Source: Comamonadaceae bacterium (GTDB lineage Bacteria > Pseudomonadota > Gammaproteobacteria > Burkholderiales > Burkholderiaceae_C). From it: a DNA stretch of 64,000 nucleotides. Below the pieces are notes generated by a model, which saw only the letters and a program-made list of their open reading frames with translations, did no database searches and was not told the DNA's origin. The DNA is taken from contig JAAFIW010000019.1 in assembly GCA_013297875.1 (NCBI GenBank), forward strand, positions 1-64,000, in the 5' to 3' direction. Shown here in pieces: positions 41,301 through 52,563 of this stretch (the stretch's first letter is position 1; each line of letters begins with the position of its first letter). Position numbers and translations under genes: made by a program.

Positions 41301-43448
41301 TTCGTGCGAACCGCCGCCGTGCTGCGCATGACCATTGCCACGCGGCTCTTGCGCCGGGCGATCCAGCAAAGCTTTCATCGACAGCTTGACGCGACCCTTT
41401 TCGTCGGTCTCCATCACCTTGACTTTGACAATCTGGCCTTCGCTCAGGTAGTCGCTGACCTTCTCGACCCGCTCGTGGGCGATCTGGCTGATGTGCAGCA
41501 GACCGTCTTTGCCCGGCAGCAGGTTAATCAGCGCGCCGAAGTCCAGAATTTTGGTGACCGGGCCTTCGTAGACCTTGCCGATTTCCACTTCGGCGGTGAT
41601 CTCGGTGATGCGGCGTTTGGCTTCCTCGGCCTTGGCGCCGTCGGTGGCGGCGATGGTGATGGTGCCGTCTTCTTCGATGTTGATCTGGCAGCCGGTTTCC
41701 TCGGTCAGCGCGCGAATCACTGCACCGCCTTTGCCGATCACATCACGGATTTTTTCCGGGTTGATCTTCATGGTGTACAGCTTGGGCGCGAAGTTGCTCA
41801 CCTCGGTTTTGGCCTCACCCATGGCGTCCTGCATCTTGCCTAGAATGTGCATGCGGGCTTCTTTGGCCTGAGCCAGCGCCACCTGCATGATTTCTTTGGT
41901 GATGCCCTGGATTTTGATGTCCATTTGCAGCGCGGTGATGCCGTTGGTGGTACCGGCCACCTTGAAGTCCATGTCGCCCAGATGATCTTCGTCTCCCAAA
42001 ATGTCGGTCAGCACGGCAAAACGGTTGCCGTCTTTGATCAGGCCCATGGCAATACCGGCCACGTGCGCTGTCATGGGCACACCAGCGTCCATCAAGCTCA
42101 GGCAGCCGCCGCAGACCGACGCCATCGACGACGAGCCATTGGACTCGGTGATTTCCGAGACCACGCGCATGGTGTAGGGGAAGGCTTCTTTGGTTGGCAA
42201 CACGGCCACCAAAGCACGCTTGGCAAGACGGCCGTGGCCGATTTCGCGGCGCTTGGTGCTGCCCATGCGGCCCACTTCGCCCGTGGCAAACGGAGGCATG
42301 TTGTAGTGGAACATGAAGCGGTCTTCGTAGTCACCGCTCAAGGCATCAATGCGCTGCGCATCGCGCTCGGTGCCCAGGGTGGTGACCACCAAAGCCTGGG
42401 TTTCGCCGCGTGTGAACAGGGCCGAGCCGTGGGTGCGGGGCAACACACTGTTGCGAATTTCAATCGGGCGCACAGTGCGCGTGTCGCGGCCGTCGATGCG
42501 CGGCTCGCCTTGCAGAATCTGGCTGCGCACCAGCTTGGCTTCCACGTCAAACAACAGGTTTTGCACCAAGGCGTTGTCGTAAGGAATCTCGCCTTCTTTC
42601 AGCGCGGCATGCACCTCGGCATACGCGGCGCGCAGGGCTTGCGTGCGGGCTTGCTTGTCGCGAATTTCGTAAACCGCTTTGAGCTTGTCCACTGCCAGGG
42701 TGTTGATCTGCGCAATCAGCGGCTCGTTCTTGGGTTCTGGCTGCCAGTCCCACACCGGCTTGCCGGCATCTTTGACCAGTTCGTGAATGGCGTTGATCGC
42801 AATCTTGCTTTGCTCATGGCCAAACACAATGCCGCCCAACATCACTTCTTCAGACAGTTGCAGGGCTTCGGACTCGACCATCAGCACAGCGGCTTCGGTG
42901 CCCGCAACGACCAGATCCATCTGGCTGTCTTTGCGCTGGGTCTGGCCGGGGTTCAACACATATTCGCCGTTGATGTAGCCCACGCGGGCAGCGCCCACCG
43001 GGCCTGCAAACGGCACGCCAGAAATCGCCAGGGCAGCGCTGGAGCCGATCAGGGCGGCAATGTCGGCATCGACTTCCGGGTTCAACGACAGGGTGTGGAT
43101 GACCACATGCACTTCGTTCAAAAAGCCTTCGGGAAACAGCGGGCGGATCGGGCGGTCGATCAGGCGGCTGGTCAGGGTTTCGTGCTCGCTGGGCTTGGCT
43201 TCGCGCTTGAAAAAGCTGCCAGGAATTTTGCCGGCAGCGTAGGTTTTCTCAATGTAGTCCACGGTCAGTGGAAAGAAATCTTGACCCGGCTTGGCCGACT
43301 TGGATGCCACCACGGTGGCCAGCACCACGGTGCCGTCAATGCTGACGATGACCGCGCCGCCCGCCTGGCGGGCGATTTCGCCGGTTTCCAGGGTCACGCT
43401 GTGCTGGCCCCACTGAAATGTTTTGCTGACTTTGTTAAACAGGCTCAT
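41298..43448 (-). CDS. pnp: polyribonucleotide nucleotidyltransferase
   Basis: A 716-residue PNPase with two RNase PH domains ([16 protein letters not shown] in the first; [20 protein letters not shown] in the second), a KH domain ([20 protein letters not shown]) and an S1 domain ([20 protein letters not shown]). The ATG at 43448 has a GAGGAG Shine-Dalgarno; an upstream open stretch of 45 codons is leader. It follows rpsO, with an intrinsic terminator and an RNase III-like hairpin in between. Confidence 0.97.
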   Translation of the reverse strand: MSLFNKVSKTFQWGQHSVTLETGEIARQAGGAVIVSIDGTVVLATVVASKSAKPGQDFFPLTVDYIEKTYAAGKIPGSFFKREAKPSEHETLTSRLIDRPIRPLFPEGFLNEVHVVIHTLSLNPEVDADIAALIGSSAALAISGVPFAGPVGAARVGYINGEYVLNPGQTQRKDSQMDLVVAGTEAAVLMVESEALQLSEEVMLGGIVFGHEQSKIAINAIHELVKDAGKPVWDWQPEPKNEPLIAQINTLAVDKLKAVYEIRDKQARTQALRAAYAEVHAALKEGEIPYDNALVQNLLFDVEAKLVRSQILQGEPRIDGRDTRTVRPIEIRNSVLPRTHGSALFTRGETQALVVTTLGTERDAQRIDALSGDYEDRFMFHYNMPPFATGEVGRMGSTKRREIGHGRLAKRALVAVLPTKEAFPYTMRVVSEITESNGSSSMASVCGGCLSLMDAGVPMTAHVAGIAMGLIKDGNRFAVLTDILGDEDHLGDMDFKVAGTTNGITALQMDIKIQGITKEIMQVALAQAKEARMHILGKMQDAMGEAKTEVSNFAPKLYTMKINPEKIRDVIGKGGAVIRALTEETGCQINIEEDGTITIAATDGAKAEEAKRRITEITAEVEIGKVYEGPVTKILDFGALINLLPGKDGLLHISQIAHERVEKVSDYLSEGQIVKVKVMETDEKGRVKLSMKALLDRPAQEPRGNGHAQHGGGSHE

Positions 43449-43522
43449 GAATAGCTCCTCGTTATCACTGCAGGGGTGCAGGCCACCCCAAAAAGCCGGG
43501 TGCTGATTGCAGAACACGATGC

Positions 43523-43559
43523 CATTCCAGCGTTTCTCCATCCGAGAAACCTTGGAATG
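43523..43559 (-). promoter_or_regulatory. pnp leader hairpin (candidate RNase III/PNPase autoregulation site)
   Basis: CATTCCA (43523-43529) pairs with TGGAATG (43553-43559) and GTTTCTC (43532-43538) pairs with GAGAAAC (43544-43550) around a five-base loop. This gives a 14-bp interrupted stem about 75 bases before the pnp ATG. E. coli PNPase autoregulates through an RNase III-processed hairpin in the equivalent place; the same role here is inference. Confidence 0.6.
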
Positions 43560-43592
43560 ACACAGCTTCGCTCCGCTATGCAATCACCCAAA

Positions 43593-43646
43593 AACGAAAA
43601 CAAAAACAAAAAAATGCCTGAGTCAGTGAACCAACTCAGGCATTTT
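43593..43646 (-). terminator. intrinsic terminator after rpsO
   Basis: A perfect 13-bp stem, AAAATGCCTGAGT (43611-43623) and ACTCAGGCATTTT (43634-43646), followed on the minus strand by TTTTTTTGTTTTTGTTTTCG. It sits 15 bp after the rpsO stop and would reduce read-through into pnp. Confidence 0.9.
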
Positions 43647-43660
43647 CATGTTTGGTGCGC

Positions 43661-43927
43661 TTACTTGCGCAGGCCCAGTTTGGCAATCAAACCGGTGTAA
43701 CGCTCAGCGTCTTTGGACTTCAAATAGTCCAATAGCTTGCGACGGCGGCTGACCATGCGCAACAGGCCGCGACGGCCATGGTGGTCTTTGGCATGGGTTT
43801 TGAAGTGAGGTGTCAACTCGTTGATGCGGGCTGTGAGCAGCGCCACTTGAACTTCCGGGCTACCGGTGTCACCGACTTTGCGTGCGTTGTCTTTGACGAC
43901 AGCGGCTTTGATGCTGGATTCGATCAT
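43661..43927 (-). CDS. rpsO: 30S ribosomal protein S15
   Basis: The 88-residue protein is a standard S15: [40 protein letters not shown] and [18 protein letters not shown]. It binds 16S rRNA early in 30S assembly. The ATG at 43927 is the family start. Confidence 0.98.
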   Translation of the reverse strand: MIESSIKAAVVKDNARKVGDTGSPEVQVALLTARINELTPHFKTHAKDHHGRRGLLRMVSRRRKLLDYLKSKDAERYTGLIAKLGLRK

Positions 43928-44017
43928 TTTTGTATTTCCTAGGGGGTTAAACAACTTGCGACGTGCGCTGGAACTGCACCCGACGTGCGCTTCTGACCGT
44001 TTCGGCAAAAGCCCACA

Positions 44018-44023
44018 ATTATA
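44018..44023 (-). promoter_or_regulatory. rpsO: rpsO promoter -10 box
   Basis: A perfect TATAAT on the minus strand, 91 bases before the rpsO ATG. No strong -35 is seen at the usual distance. Confidence 0.5.
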
Positions 44024-44066
44024 ACCAGCCGAACGCTGAAGGCACGCCAGGGCGAAGCAGCAGCGG

Positions 44067-44969
44067 CTACGGATTCGGAAAGCTGGCCTTGATCGTCCCT
44101 GCAACCGCCTCGACAAACGGCGGACACATTGGGGACCAGCCACCTTCTAGCATCATGGTTGTCGCCAACACGGTTTGATCGTGGCTACGTTCGAGTGACA
44201 CGATGATCTTGCGTACCTCGCGCGGCTCGTAGGTCGGTCGCTGCGCAAAGCGAACGCGAATCGTGTGATCTGCCGCCGGCCCGCTGATGGCCTGCACCTT
44301 GATGTCGCTGCCAACGCGTTCCGTTCGGCTGAATTCCGGCAAACACTGGCCGGGGCGCGCTGGATCGGGGCCCACTTTGCACGGACCAAAGCCCTGACTG
44401 TGGTTCCACACCCATTCAAGCGCATCGAACCTCAGACCTGCGCATGCCGCTGCTGAAGTGTCGCGCATACAGGCATACAAATCGGCGACGCTGGGGTTGT
44501 TGACCCACATCATGTCGGTGTTGTCGAAATAGAACCGGGCGGGCCGGGCCGCTGTGTTGACTTGAAGCGCCTGCGTAGCCTTGGGCAGATGCGCCGCGCA
44601 CAGCACCGAAAAGTCTTTTTGCATAGCCAGCTTACTGACTTCGTTGCGAGCCTGTTCGATCTGGTAGAGCTTCGGCGTCACCAGCAGCTCCCAAGCAACA
44701 TACATGGGCAGACTGAGGCGCAAGGCCCAAGCCCAGAACCACGCGGCGGTGAACCATTTGGTTTTCCAAAACAACGTCGTCGTTGACGCAACGAGCCACA
44801 CGATCAGAAGTGCCAATAGCTTCAGAATCCCCTCAGCGAAGCCCTCGCCACCCAACGCATGTGCATGTGGGTGCGCAAGCGCCATGCACAGGGTGATCAG
44901 GCTGAGCACTGACTTACGTCCGCTGGGCGATTTCATAGGTATCGAGGGGCGATTGAACATGGATGCCAT
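44067..44969 (-). CDS. hypothetical membrane protein
   Basis: The 300-residue protein has two to three N-terminal hydrophobic segments ([40 protein letters not shown]) and a large soluble C-terminal region with paired cysteines ([35 protein letters not shown]) that suggest a periplasmic, disulfide-bonded domain. I do not recognise the family. The start could be the ATG at 44969 or at 44936. It is upstream of rpsO on the same strand but separated by the rpsO promoter. Confidence 0.6.
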   Translation of the reverse strand: MASMFNRPSIPMKSPSGRKSVLSLITLCMALAHPHAHALGGEGFAEGILKLLALLIVWLVASTTTLFWKTKWFTAAWFWAWALRLSLPMYVAWELLVTPKLYQIEQARNEVSKLAMQKDFSVLCAAHLPKATQALQVNTAARPARFYFDNTDMMWVNNPSVADLYACMRDTSAAACAGLRFDALEWVWNHSQGFGPCKVGPDPARPGQCLPEFSRTERVGSDIKVQAISGPAADHTIRVRFAQRPTYEPREVRKIIVSLERSHDQTVLATTMMLEGGWSPMCPPFVEAVAGTIKASFPNP

Positions 44970-45059
44970 CCACAGTATGACGGCTGAGATGCCGAATATC
45001 CGTTCGGGCTGGCTTGTATAAGCCTTAGCGAGCCCTTCGGTAAGTTCAGAGCGAACGCC

Positions 45060-46292
45060 TCAAACCCGACCGAGCCAGTCGCGCAAGCGCTCCGTGCCCT
45101 GCCCCAACCGCGCCAGATCTTTGGACGCAAAACACCAGCGCAGCCAGCCCTGCGCCTGTGGCGCTGAATTCGCGAACGCCTGCGGCGCTGAACTGGGAAA
45201 CGCCTGCGGCGCTGAACTGGGAAACGCCTGCGGCGTAAAGGCACTCCCCGGTGCCAGCCCCAGGCCCGCCTCGACCACCAATCGCTTGGCTGTCACCAGT
45301 GAATCGTCATGCCCGGCCAGCTTGAAAAACGCGTACATGCCGCCCGGCGCGGCTGCCAGCTCAACGCCGGGAATGGCTTGCAGCAGTGGCATCAGCGTGT
45401 CGCGGCAGGTTTTCAGGTGGGCGACCACCTGCGGCGTGACCTCTGCTGTGCGCTGCAGGGCCACGGTGGCGGCGCGCTGGGCGAACACGGGGGCGCAGGA
45501 GGTGTTGAATTCGAGCAACTTGCCCATCTGCGGCGTCATGGCGGGCGGCATCACCAGCCAGCCCAGACGCCAGCCGGTCATTAAAAAACTCTTGGAAAAG
45601 CTGTGGACGACGATCAGGCGGTCGTCGGGTTCGGTGACATCCAGGAAGCTGGGGGCGCTACCGTTGGCCGTGTCGCCCCGGTAATACAGGCGTTCGTACA
45701 CCTCGTCGGCCAGTATCCAAGTGCCGGTTTTTCGGCAGTGGGCCACGATGGCTTGCTGCTCGGCTTGCGTGAGCGTCCAGCCGGTGGGGTTGTTGGGGGA
45801 GTTAACGATCAGCAGCTTGGTGGCTGGGGTGATGGCCGCCAGGAGCGCATCCAGATTCAGCGTCCACGCGCCCTGCACCGGCTGCAAGGCCACGCAGGTC
45901 AGGCGCGCCCCCAGAATCAAAGGCTGCGCGGTGAGGTTGGGCCACACCGGCGTGACGGCCACCACCTCATCACCGGCGTCCACCAGTGCCTGCATGGCCA
46001 GCATCAGCGCGTTGACGCCGCCCGACGTGACAGCCAGACGGTCTACCGCCACGGGTGCGTGCAAGGTGCCCATGTAGTGGGCTATCGCCTCGCGTAGCTC
46101 GGGCAGGCCCAGGTTGTGTGAGTAAAAGGTCTCGCCACGCTGCAAAGAGTCGATGGCGGCTTGGCGAATGAAGTCGGGTGTGACCTCGTCGCTCTCACCA
46201 AACCAAAAGGGCAGCACGTCAGCTCGCCCCATGCCCGCATTTGCAACTTCACGGATTTTTGATTCTTCAAGGTTTTGTATGGTTTGGCGCAT
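45060..46292 (-). CDS. pyridoxal-phosphate aminotransferase, class I/II
   Basis: A 410-residue fold-type I aminotransferase: PNNPTGWTL, ILADEVYERLYY, and the PLP lysine in HSFSKSFLMTGWRLGW. The ATG at 46292 gives the family N-terminus. Near the C-terminus (about residues 352-375) a 24-bp tandem repeat encodes PQAFPSSA three times, inserted before the conserved RWCFA segment. It is divergent from an Lrp-type gene, which may regulate it; substrate unknown. Confidence 0.88.
   Translation of the reverse strand: MRQTIQNLEESKIREVANAGMGRADVLPFWFGESDEVTPDFIRQAAIDSLQRGETFYSHNLGLPELREAIAHYMGTLHAPVAVDRLAVTSGGVNALMLAMQALVDAGDEVVAVTPVWPNLTAQPLILGARLTCVALQPVQGAWTLNLDALLAAITPATKLLIVNSPNNPTGWTLTQAEQQAIVAHCRKTGTWILADEVYERLYYRGDTANGSAPSFLDVTEPDDRLIVVHSFSKSFLMTGWRLGWLVMPPAMTPQMGKLLEFNTSCAPVFAQRAATVALQRTAEVTPQVVAHLKTCRDTLMPLLQAIPGVELAAAPGGMYAFFKLAGHDDSLVTAKRLVVEAGLGLAPGSAFTPQAFPSSAPQAFPSSAPQAFANSAPQAQGWLRWCFASKDLARLGQGTERLRDWLGRV
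45168..45239. repeat. 24-bp tandem repeat inside the aminotransferase gene
   Basis: AACGCCTGCGGCGCTGAACT plus GGGA is repeated about three times with few changes (first unit GAATTCGCG-variant). It translates as PQAFPSSA/PQAFANSA in frame. Confidence 0.85.
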
Positions 46293-46314
46293 GGAGAAAC
46301 TGTAGCCGAGTGGC

Positions 46315-46342
46315 GTGGCAACTCTGTTTCTAAAATTGCCAC
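46315..46342. promoter_or_regulatory. palindrome in the aminotransferase-Lrp intergenic region
   Basis: GTGGCAA (46315-46321) and TTGCCAC (46336-46342), a perfect 7-bp inverted repeat with half-sites 21 bp apart, in the 88-bp gap between divergent starts. A likely binding site for the adjacent Lrp-family regulator (inference). Confidence 0.6.
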
Positions 46343-46380
46343 AATATGGACAAATTTGAACAAGTCTTGCTTGAAATGCC

Positions 46381-46905
46381 ATGACCAAGAAAACGCCTCC
46401 CGTTGCAATCGCTGAAGCCAATGAACCCGAACACCGGGGCCTGGACCGCTTTGACATCAAAATTCTCGACGAACTGCAGCGTGATAGCCGCCTGACCAAT
46501 GCCGAACTGGCCAGCCGCGTAGGCCTGAGCGCCGCGCCGTGCTGGCGGCGGGTGCGCCGACTGGAGACTGAGGGCTATATCGACGGCTACCACGCCAGCG
46601 TGAACCGCCAGAAAATCGGCCTGGGCGTGGTGGCCTTTGTGCGGCTGTTCGCCGAGCGCAACACCGGCCAGGTTACTGACGAAATCAAGCGCCAGATACT
46701 GGCCCTGCCCCAGGTACTCAGCTGCCACCACATTTCGGGCGAAGGTTCATTTGAAATTGTGGTGGTACACACCGACCTGGAAGCCTACGCCCGCTTCGTG
46801 CGCGAGGTGCTGATCAACCTGCCCCACATCAAAGACCTGCGCACCAGCTTTTCGCTGGGCGAGGTGAAGAATTTGCGGCAATTGCCGCTGGATCATCTGC
46901 GCTGA
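46381..46905 (+). CDS. Lrp/AsnC family transcriptional regulator
   Basis: The 174-residue protein has an N-terminal HTH (LDRFDIKILDELQRDSRLTN; LASRVGLSAAPCWRRVRRLE) and a C-terminal RAM/AsnC ligand domain (CHHISGEGSFEIVVV). It has an extra 20 residues at the N-terminus relative to typical Lrp. Divergent from an aminotransferase gene, it is a candidate amino-acid-responsive regulator of that gene. Confidence 0.92.
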   Translation: MTKKTPPVAIAEANEPEHRGLDRFDIKILDELQRDSRLTNAELASRVGLSAAPCWRRVRRLETEGYIDGYHASVNRQKIGLGVVAFVRLFAERNTGQVTDEIKRQILALPQVLSCHHISGEGSFEIVVVHTDLEAYARFVREVLINLPHIKDLRTSFSLGEVKNLRQLPLDHLR

Positions 46906-46911
46906 AGCAAC

Positions 46912-48198
46912 TTAACCCGGCCGCACCATCTTGCACGTCGTGGGCATTTCCGCCTGCGTCGCAGAAACCTGCTTGATCACCCGAAACCCGTAGCCCGAGC
47001 CTTCCACATCGAACTTCACGCCCGGTGTACCCAGGCGATCCATCAGGCCCACCACCAGGGGTTGCTGGAACTGGTGGTCGGCAGCGCGCATGGTACCCGT
47101 TTGAGGGCCAAACGTGGCAGCAGCCCTTTCCAATACTGCTGAAGCAGCTATCAAATCGATAGTACCCAAAGCATCCACTGGCGCTTTGTCGACCGCTTGC
47201 GCCAACATCTGCACCATCAGCTGCATGCGCATGTGTACGTAGTCGTCGGCCGGTTTGGGAAAGCGTTGGCGAAACGACTGGTAGAAGGCCTCGCTGGCGG
47301 CACCGGGCACATTGGGCAGCCAGTCGGCCACCGCAATCACCTTGCCCACACCGGCCTCGCCGATGGCCGCTGGCGCGCCCAGAGCGTTGCCGTAAAACGT
47401 GTAGAACTTGCCTTCGTAGCCCACGTCTTTGGCTGACTTGACCAGCAGGGTCAGGTCGTTGCCCCAGTTGCCGGTGATCACGGCCTGCGCGCCGCTGGCC
47501 TTGATCTTGGCCATGTAGGGCACAAAGTCTTTGACGCGGCCCAGCGGGTGCAGCTCGTCGCCCACGATTTGCACGTCAGGCCGCTGCACGCCCAGCTGGC
47601 GGCGTGCCTCGCGCAGCACGCTCTGGCCAAAGCTGTAGTCCTGGCCCAGCAGGTAAACACTCTTTACCGGGGTATCGTCTTTCAGCACCTGCATCAGCGC
47701 GGCCATGCGCATGTCGGCATGGGCGTCAAAGCGAAAGTGCCAGTAGCTGCATTTCTCGTTGGTCAGCGACGGCTCGACGGCCGAGTAATTCAGGAATATC
47801 ACGCGCTTGGCAGGCTCGCGCTCGTTGTGCTTGTTGATCGCGTCAATCAGCACCGTCGCCACCGCCGAGCTGTTGCCCTGCATCACCACCTGTGCGCCAT
47901 CGTCAATGGCCGCGCGCAGGGCCGACAGGGCTTCTTCGTTTTGGCCTTTGTTGTCGTAGCGCGTCAGCTGCAAGGCGCGGGCCGGTTTGCCGCTCTGGCC
48001 GGGCCGCTCATTGGCTCTTTCCACAGCCCACACCAGGTTGCGAAACACGGCCTCACCGGTGTTGGCAAACGGGCCCGACAGGCCTTCGATCATGGCGATT
48101 TTCACAGGCGCAAGTGGCTGTGCAACAGCAGCGCCCGCACCCGTGAAACATAGCGCCAAAGCGGCAGATTTCAAGACGGCAGAAAAGGCTTTATTCAT
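46912..48198 (-). CDS. ABC transporter substrate-binding protein, branched-chain amino acid type
   Basis: A 428-residue exported protein with a signal peptide of about 25 residues (ALALCFTGAGAAVA) and a type I periplasmic binding fold (KIAMIEGLSGPFANTGEAVF; GNSSAVATVLIDAI; YLLGQDYSFGQS). I chose the ATG at 48198 because AAGGGA lies eight to nine bases upstream; an ATG three codons earlier is possible. A palindromic repeat copy lies within it (47131-47168), encoding GTIDLIAASAVLERA. No permease genes adjoin it. Confidence 0.85.
   Translation of the reverse strand: MNKAFSAVLKSAALALCFTGAGAAVAQPLAPVKIAMIEGLSGPFANTGEAVFRNLVWAVERANERPGQSGKPARALQLTRYDNKGQNEEALSALRAAIDDGAQVVMQGNSSAVATVLIDAINKHNEREPAKRVIFLNYSAVEPSLTNEKCSYWHFRFDAHADMRMAALMQVLKDDTPVKSVYLLGQDYSFGQSVLREARRQLGVQRPDVQIVGDELHPLGRVKDFVPYMAKIKASGAQAVITGNWGNDLTLLVKSAKDVGYEGKFYTFYGNALGAPAAIGEAGVGKVIAVADWLPNVPGAASEAFYQSFRQRFPKPADDYVHMRMQLMVQMLAQAVDKAPVDALGTIDLIAASAVLERAAATFGPQTGTMRAADHQFQQPLVVGLMDRLGTPGVKFDVEGSGYGFRVIKQVSATQAEMPTTCKMVRPG
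47131..47168 (+). repeat. CAAGCAGCTAT repeat inside the binding-protein gene
   Basis: CAATACTGCTGAAGCAGCTA then TCAAATCGATAGTACC. Translated on the minus strand as TIDLIAASAV in frame. Confidence 0.8.
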
Positions 48199-48353
48199 TG
48201 CATCCATCCCTTGAATTGCCGCTGTGCATACAAACATTTCATACATCGGCGGCCCGTTAAAAAGGCGCGGAGTGTAAAGGACAACACACCGCGATCTGGG
48301 CCAAAACAAGATGCCGGTTTGTCGTCCTGTTTTACCTTTTCTGGAGTTCATCT

Positions 48354-48734
48354 ATGTTTTTCACACCTGTTCATACCAACGTGTATTGCGCCCCAACGAC
48401 GGCTCGCAGTTTCGACCGCAGCTTTGAACGCTTCGCCAACCAGGCCCTGCGCGCCGGCAAGCCCAGCCTGAACGTGGAGCAAGACGAGCAAAGCTGGACC
48501 TTGTCGCTGGACGTGCCCGGCGTGGCGCGCGAGGAGTTGACCATCGGCATTGAAGCCAACATCGTGCGCATTGACAGCAAGGCCGATGCAAAACGCGTGG
48601 TCAAAGCGGCCTACGAGTTCCCGTTGGACATCGACACCGCCACCAGCCAGGCAAAGCTGGAAAACGGCGTGTTGACCTTGAAGCTGGGCAAGAAAGTGCC
48701 CGTGGTCAATGTGACGGAACTGGCCATCGGTTGA
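48354..48734 (+). CDS. Hsp20/alpha-crystallin family small heat shock protein
   Basis: The 126-residue protein has an alpha-crystallin domain (SWTLSLDVPGVAREELTIGI; AKLENGVLTLKLGKK at about residues 98-112) with a short N-terminal arm. Small Hsp20 proteins hold unfolded proteins. It starts 155 bp from the divergent binding-protein start; CTGGAG precedes the ATG. A heat-shock promoter was not identified. Confidence 0.9.
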   Translation: MFFTPVHTNVYCAPTTARSFDRSFERFANQALRAGKPSLNVEQDEQSWTLSLDVPGVAREELTIGIEANIVRIDSKADAKRVVKAAYEFPLDIDTATSQAKLENGVLTLKLGKKVPVVNVTELAIG

Positions 48735-48750
48735 TACCAAGCTGAATCAA

Positions 48751-48790
48751 TCACTATCTATTTGATAGCTGCTTGAGCAGTATTCACCTG
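48751..48790 (-). repeat. CAAGCAGCTAT repeat overlapping the tsaD stop
   Basis: CTATCTATTTGATAGCTGCT then TGAGCAGTATTCACCTGGGC: reverse orientation, near-consensus. The tsaD stop codon (48784-48786) is part of the repeat's CCCAGGTGA edge. Confidence 0.85.
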
Positions 48791-49827
48791 GGCTCGTGGG
48801 CGATTTCGTTCAGATTCCAACGCGGCTTCACGTCAAAAGCGTAAGCCGTGTTGGCTTGCTCAACGCCCGCTTGCAGCCGCATCGCAGCGGCCATCGCAAT
48901 CATCGCGCCGTTGTCAGTGCACAAGTGCAATTCGGGGTAATGCACGCGAACGCCGCGCGCCGCGCAGGCTGCATTCAACTGCTGGCGCAGCGGGCCGTTG
49001 GCCCCCACGCCGCCAGCGACCACCAGCCGGTTCAGGCCGGTGATCTTCAGCGCCGCGAGCGATTTTTTCACCAGCACTTCCACAATGGCCGCTTCGGTGC
49101 TGGCAGCCAGATCGGCCTTGCGTGCCTGAAGCGCGTCGCCCAGCTTTTTGGCTTGGGTCAGCACCGCCGTTTTCAGCCCGGCAAATGAAAAATCCAGGTT
49201 GCCGCTGTGCAGCAAGGGCCGTGGCAACTTGAAAGCTTGCGGGTCGCCGTGCGTGGCCAACCGCGACAAGGCAGGCCCGCCGGGGTAGCCCAGGCCCATG
49301 AGCTTGGCCGACTTGTCAAACGCCTCGCCCGCCGCGTCGTCAATCGTCTCGCCCAGCAGCGTGTAGTGACCGACCCCATCGACTTGCATGAGCTGCGTGT
49401 GCCCACCCGAAACCAGCAGCGCCACAAATGGAAACTCGGGCGCATCAGTACTTAAAAACGGCGACAACAAATGCCCCTCCAGGTGGTGCACACCCAGCAC
49501 CGGCTTGCCCAGCGCCGCGCCCAAGGCACAGGCCACGCCCGCACCCACCAGCAGCGCACCGGCCAGACCGGGGCCGCGCGTGTAGGCGACCACGTCAATT
49601 TGCGCCAGGTTGCACCCGGCCTCAGCCATCACGGTTTCAGTCAGGGGCAGCACGCGGCGAATGTGGTCGCGGCTGGCCAACTCGGGCACCACGCCGCCAT
49701 AGGCCTGGTGCATCTCAATCTGGCTGTGCAGGGCGTGGGCCAGCAGCACAGGCAAACCGGTGGCGCGGGTTCGCACCAGGGCCACACCGGTCTCGTCGCA
49801 CGACGATTCAATTCCTAAAACAAGCAT
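48784..49827 (-). CDS. tsaD: tRNA N6-adenosine threonylcarbamoyltransferase
   Basis: A 347-residue ASKHA-fold enzyme that completes t6A37 synthesis in ANN-decoding tRNAs. It shows [14 protein letters not shown], the metal-binding HHLEGHLL, and [14 protein letters not shown]. The ATG at 49827 gives the family start; the upstream eight codons are not conserved. The C-terminus ends in a palindromic repeat that supplies the stop codon. Confidence 0.96.
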   Translation of the reverse strand: MLVLGIESSCDETGVALVRTRATGLPVLLAHALHSQIEMHQAYGGVVPELASRDHIRRVLPLTETVMAEAGCNLAQIDVVAYTRGPGLAGALLVGAGVACALGAALGKPVLGVHHLEGHLLSPFLSTDAPEFPFVALLVSGGHTQLMQVDGVGHYTLLGETIDDAAGEAFDKSAKLMGLGYPGGPALSRLATHGDPQAFKLPRPLLHSGNLDFSFAGLKTAVLTQAKKLGDALQARKADLAASTEAAIVEVLVKKSLAALKITGLNRLVVAGGVGANGPLRQQLNAACAARGVRVHYPELHLCTDNGAMIAMAAAMRLQAGVEQANTAYAFDVKPRWNLNEIAHEPR

Positions 49828-49871
49828 GGCTTGAGTGTAGTGAGCAAGCATTCAGACCAAAGCCCGACTCC

Positions 49872-49877
49872 TATAAT
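49872..49877 (+). promoter_or_regulatory. pyrG: pyrG promoter -10 box
   Basis: TATAAT, 30 bases before the pyrG ATG, in the 80-bp divergent gap with tsaD. The -35 (TTCAGA at 49851-49856) is weak. Confidence 0.55.
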
Positions 49878-49898
49878 CAGCGATTCCCACCACCTTAG

Positions 49899-51889
<1,991 letters not shown>

Positions 51890-51894
51890 CAGCT

Positions 51895-52563
51895 GTGCCG
51901 TTTGAGCCTCGTTTTGATGTACTACCAGACGCGCAGCGGGAGCTGTGGCGTCAGCTACGCCCCGTTTGCCAGATTGGCTTCGTGCTGTACGGTGGCACGG
52001 CCATCGCCTTGCAACTGGGGCACAGGCAATCGGTTGACTTCGATTTTTTCTGCGACCAACCCTTGAACAAGTCAGCGCTGGCCCAGGCGCTACCGTTCAC
52101 GCAAAACGCCACCGTGCTACAAGATCAGGCGAACACCTGGACGCTTTTGGTTAACGAATCGAAGCTCGACAATCAAGCGGTCAAGCTGTCCTTCTTCGGC
52201 ACCATTGGTTTTGGGCGCTATGGACAACCCCAGTGGACACGAGATGGGGTGATGTTGGTTGCCTCGCTGGACGATTTGATGGCCACCAAGCTCAAAGTGA
52301 TACTGCAACGTGTCGAAGCCAAGGATTACATGGACATCGCAGCCATGCTGCGGGCGCAGGTGTCACTTGCCAGCGGCTTGGCCCATGCACGCGCCATGTT
52401 TGGCACAAACTTTCAACCCAGCGAAAGCCTGAAAGCCCTGACCTGGCACCAAGGCGGCGACCTCCACGAATTGAGCCAGGCCGACAAACGCACGCTGATA
52501 CAGTTTGCAGCTGGTGTTCACAAACTACCTATTGCCATGCAACTGAGCCCTTCCCTGATATGA
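51895..52563 (+). CDS. nucleotidyltransferase, AbiEii/AbiGii toxin family
   Basis: The 222-residue protein has the minimal nucleotidyltransferase core: [20 protein letters not shown] plus FF (GG and DxDF motifs, about residues 31-52) and [20 protein letters not shown], where Lys and Asp are typical of AbiEii/MenA toxins. These toxins transfer nucleotides to tRNA or other targets and can act in phage defence. GTG start at 51895; its stop overlaps the kdsA ATG. Confidence 0.8.
   Translation: MPFEPRFDVLPDAQRELWRQLRPVCQIGFVLYGGTAIALQLGHRQSVDFDFFCDQPLNKSALAQALPFTQNATVLQDQANTWTLLVNESKLDNQAVKLSFFGTIGFGRYGQPQWTRDGVMLVASLDDLMATKLKVILQRVEAKDYMDIAAMLRAQVSLASGLAHARAMFGTNFQPSESLKALTWHQGGDLHELSQADKRTLIQFAAGVHKLPIAMQLSPSLI

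Noticed and set aside
41847-43454. 535-codon open frame antisense to pnp
   Set aside because: It lies opposite conserved PNPase domains, is rich in His/Gln/Ala as expected for a GC-rich antisense frame, and has no recognisable motif.
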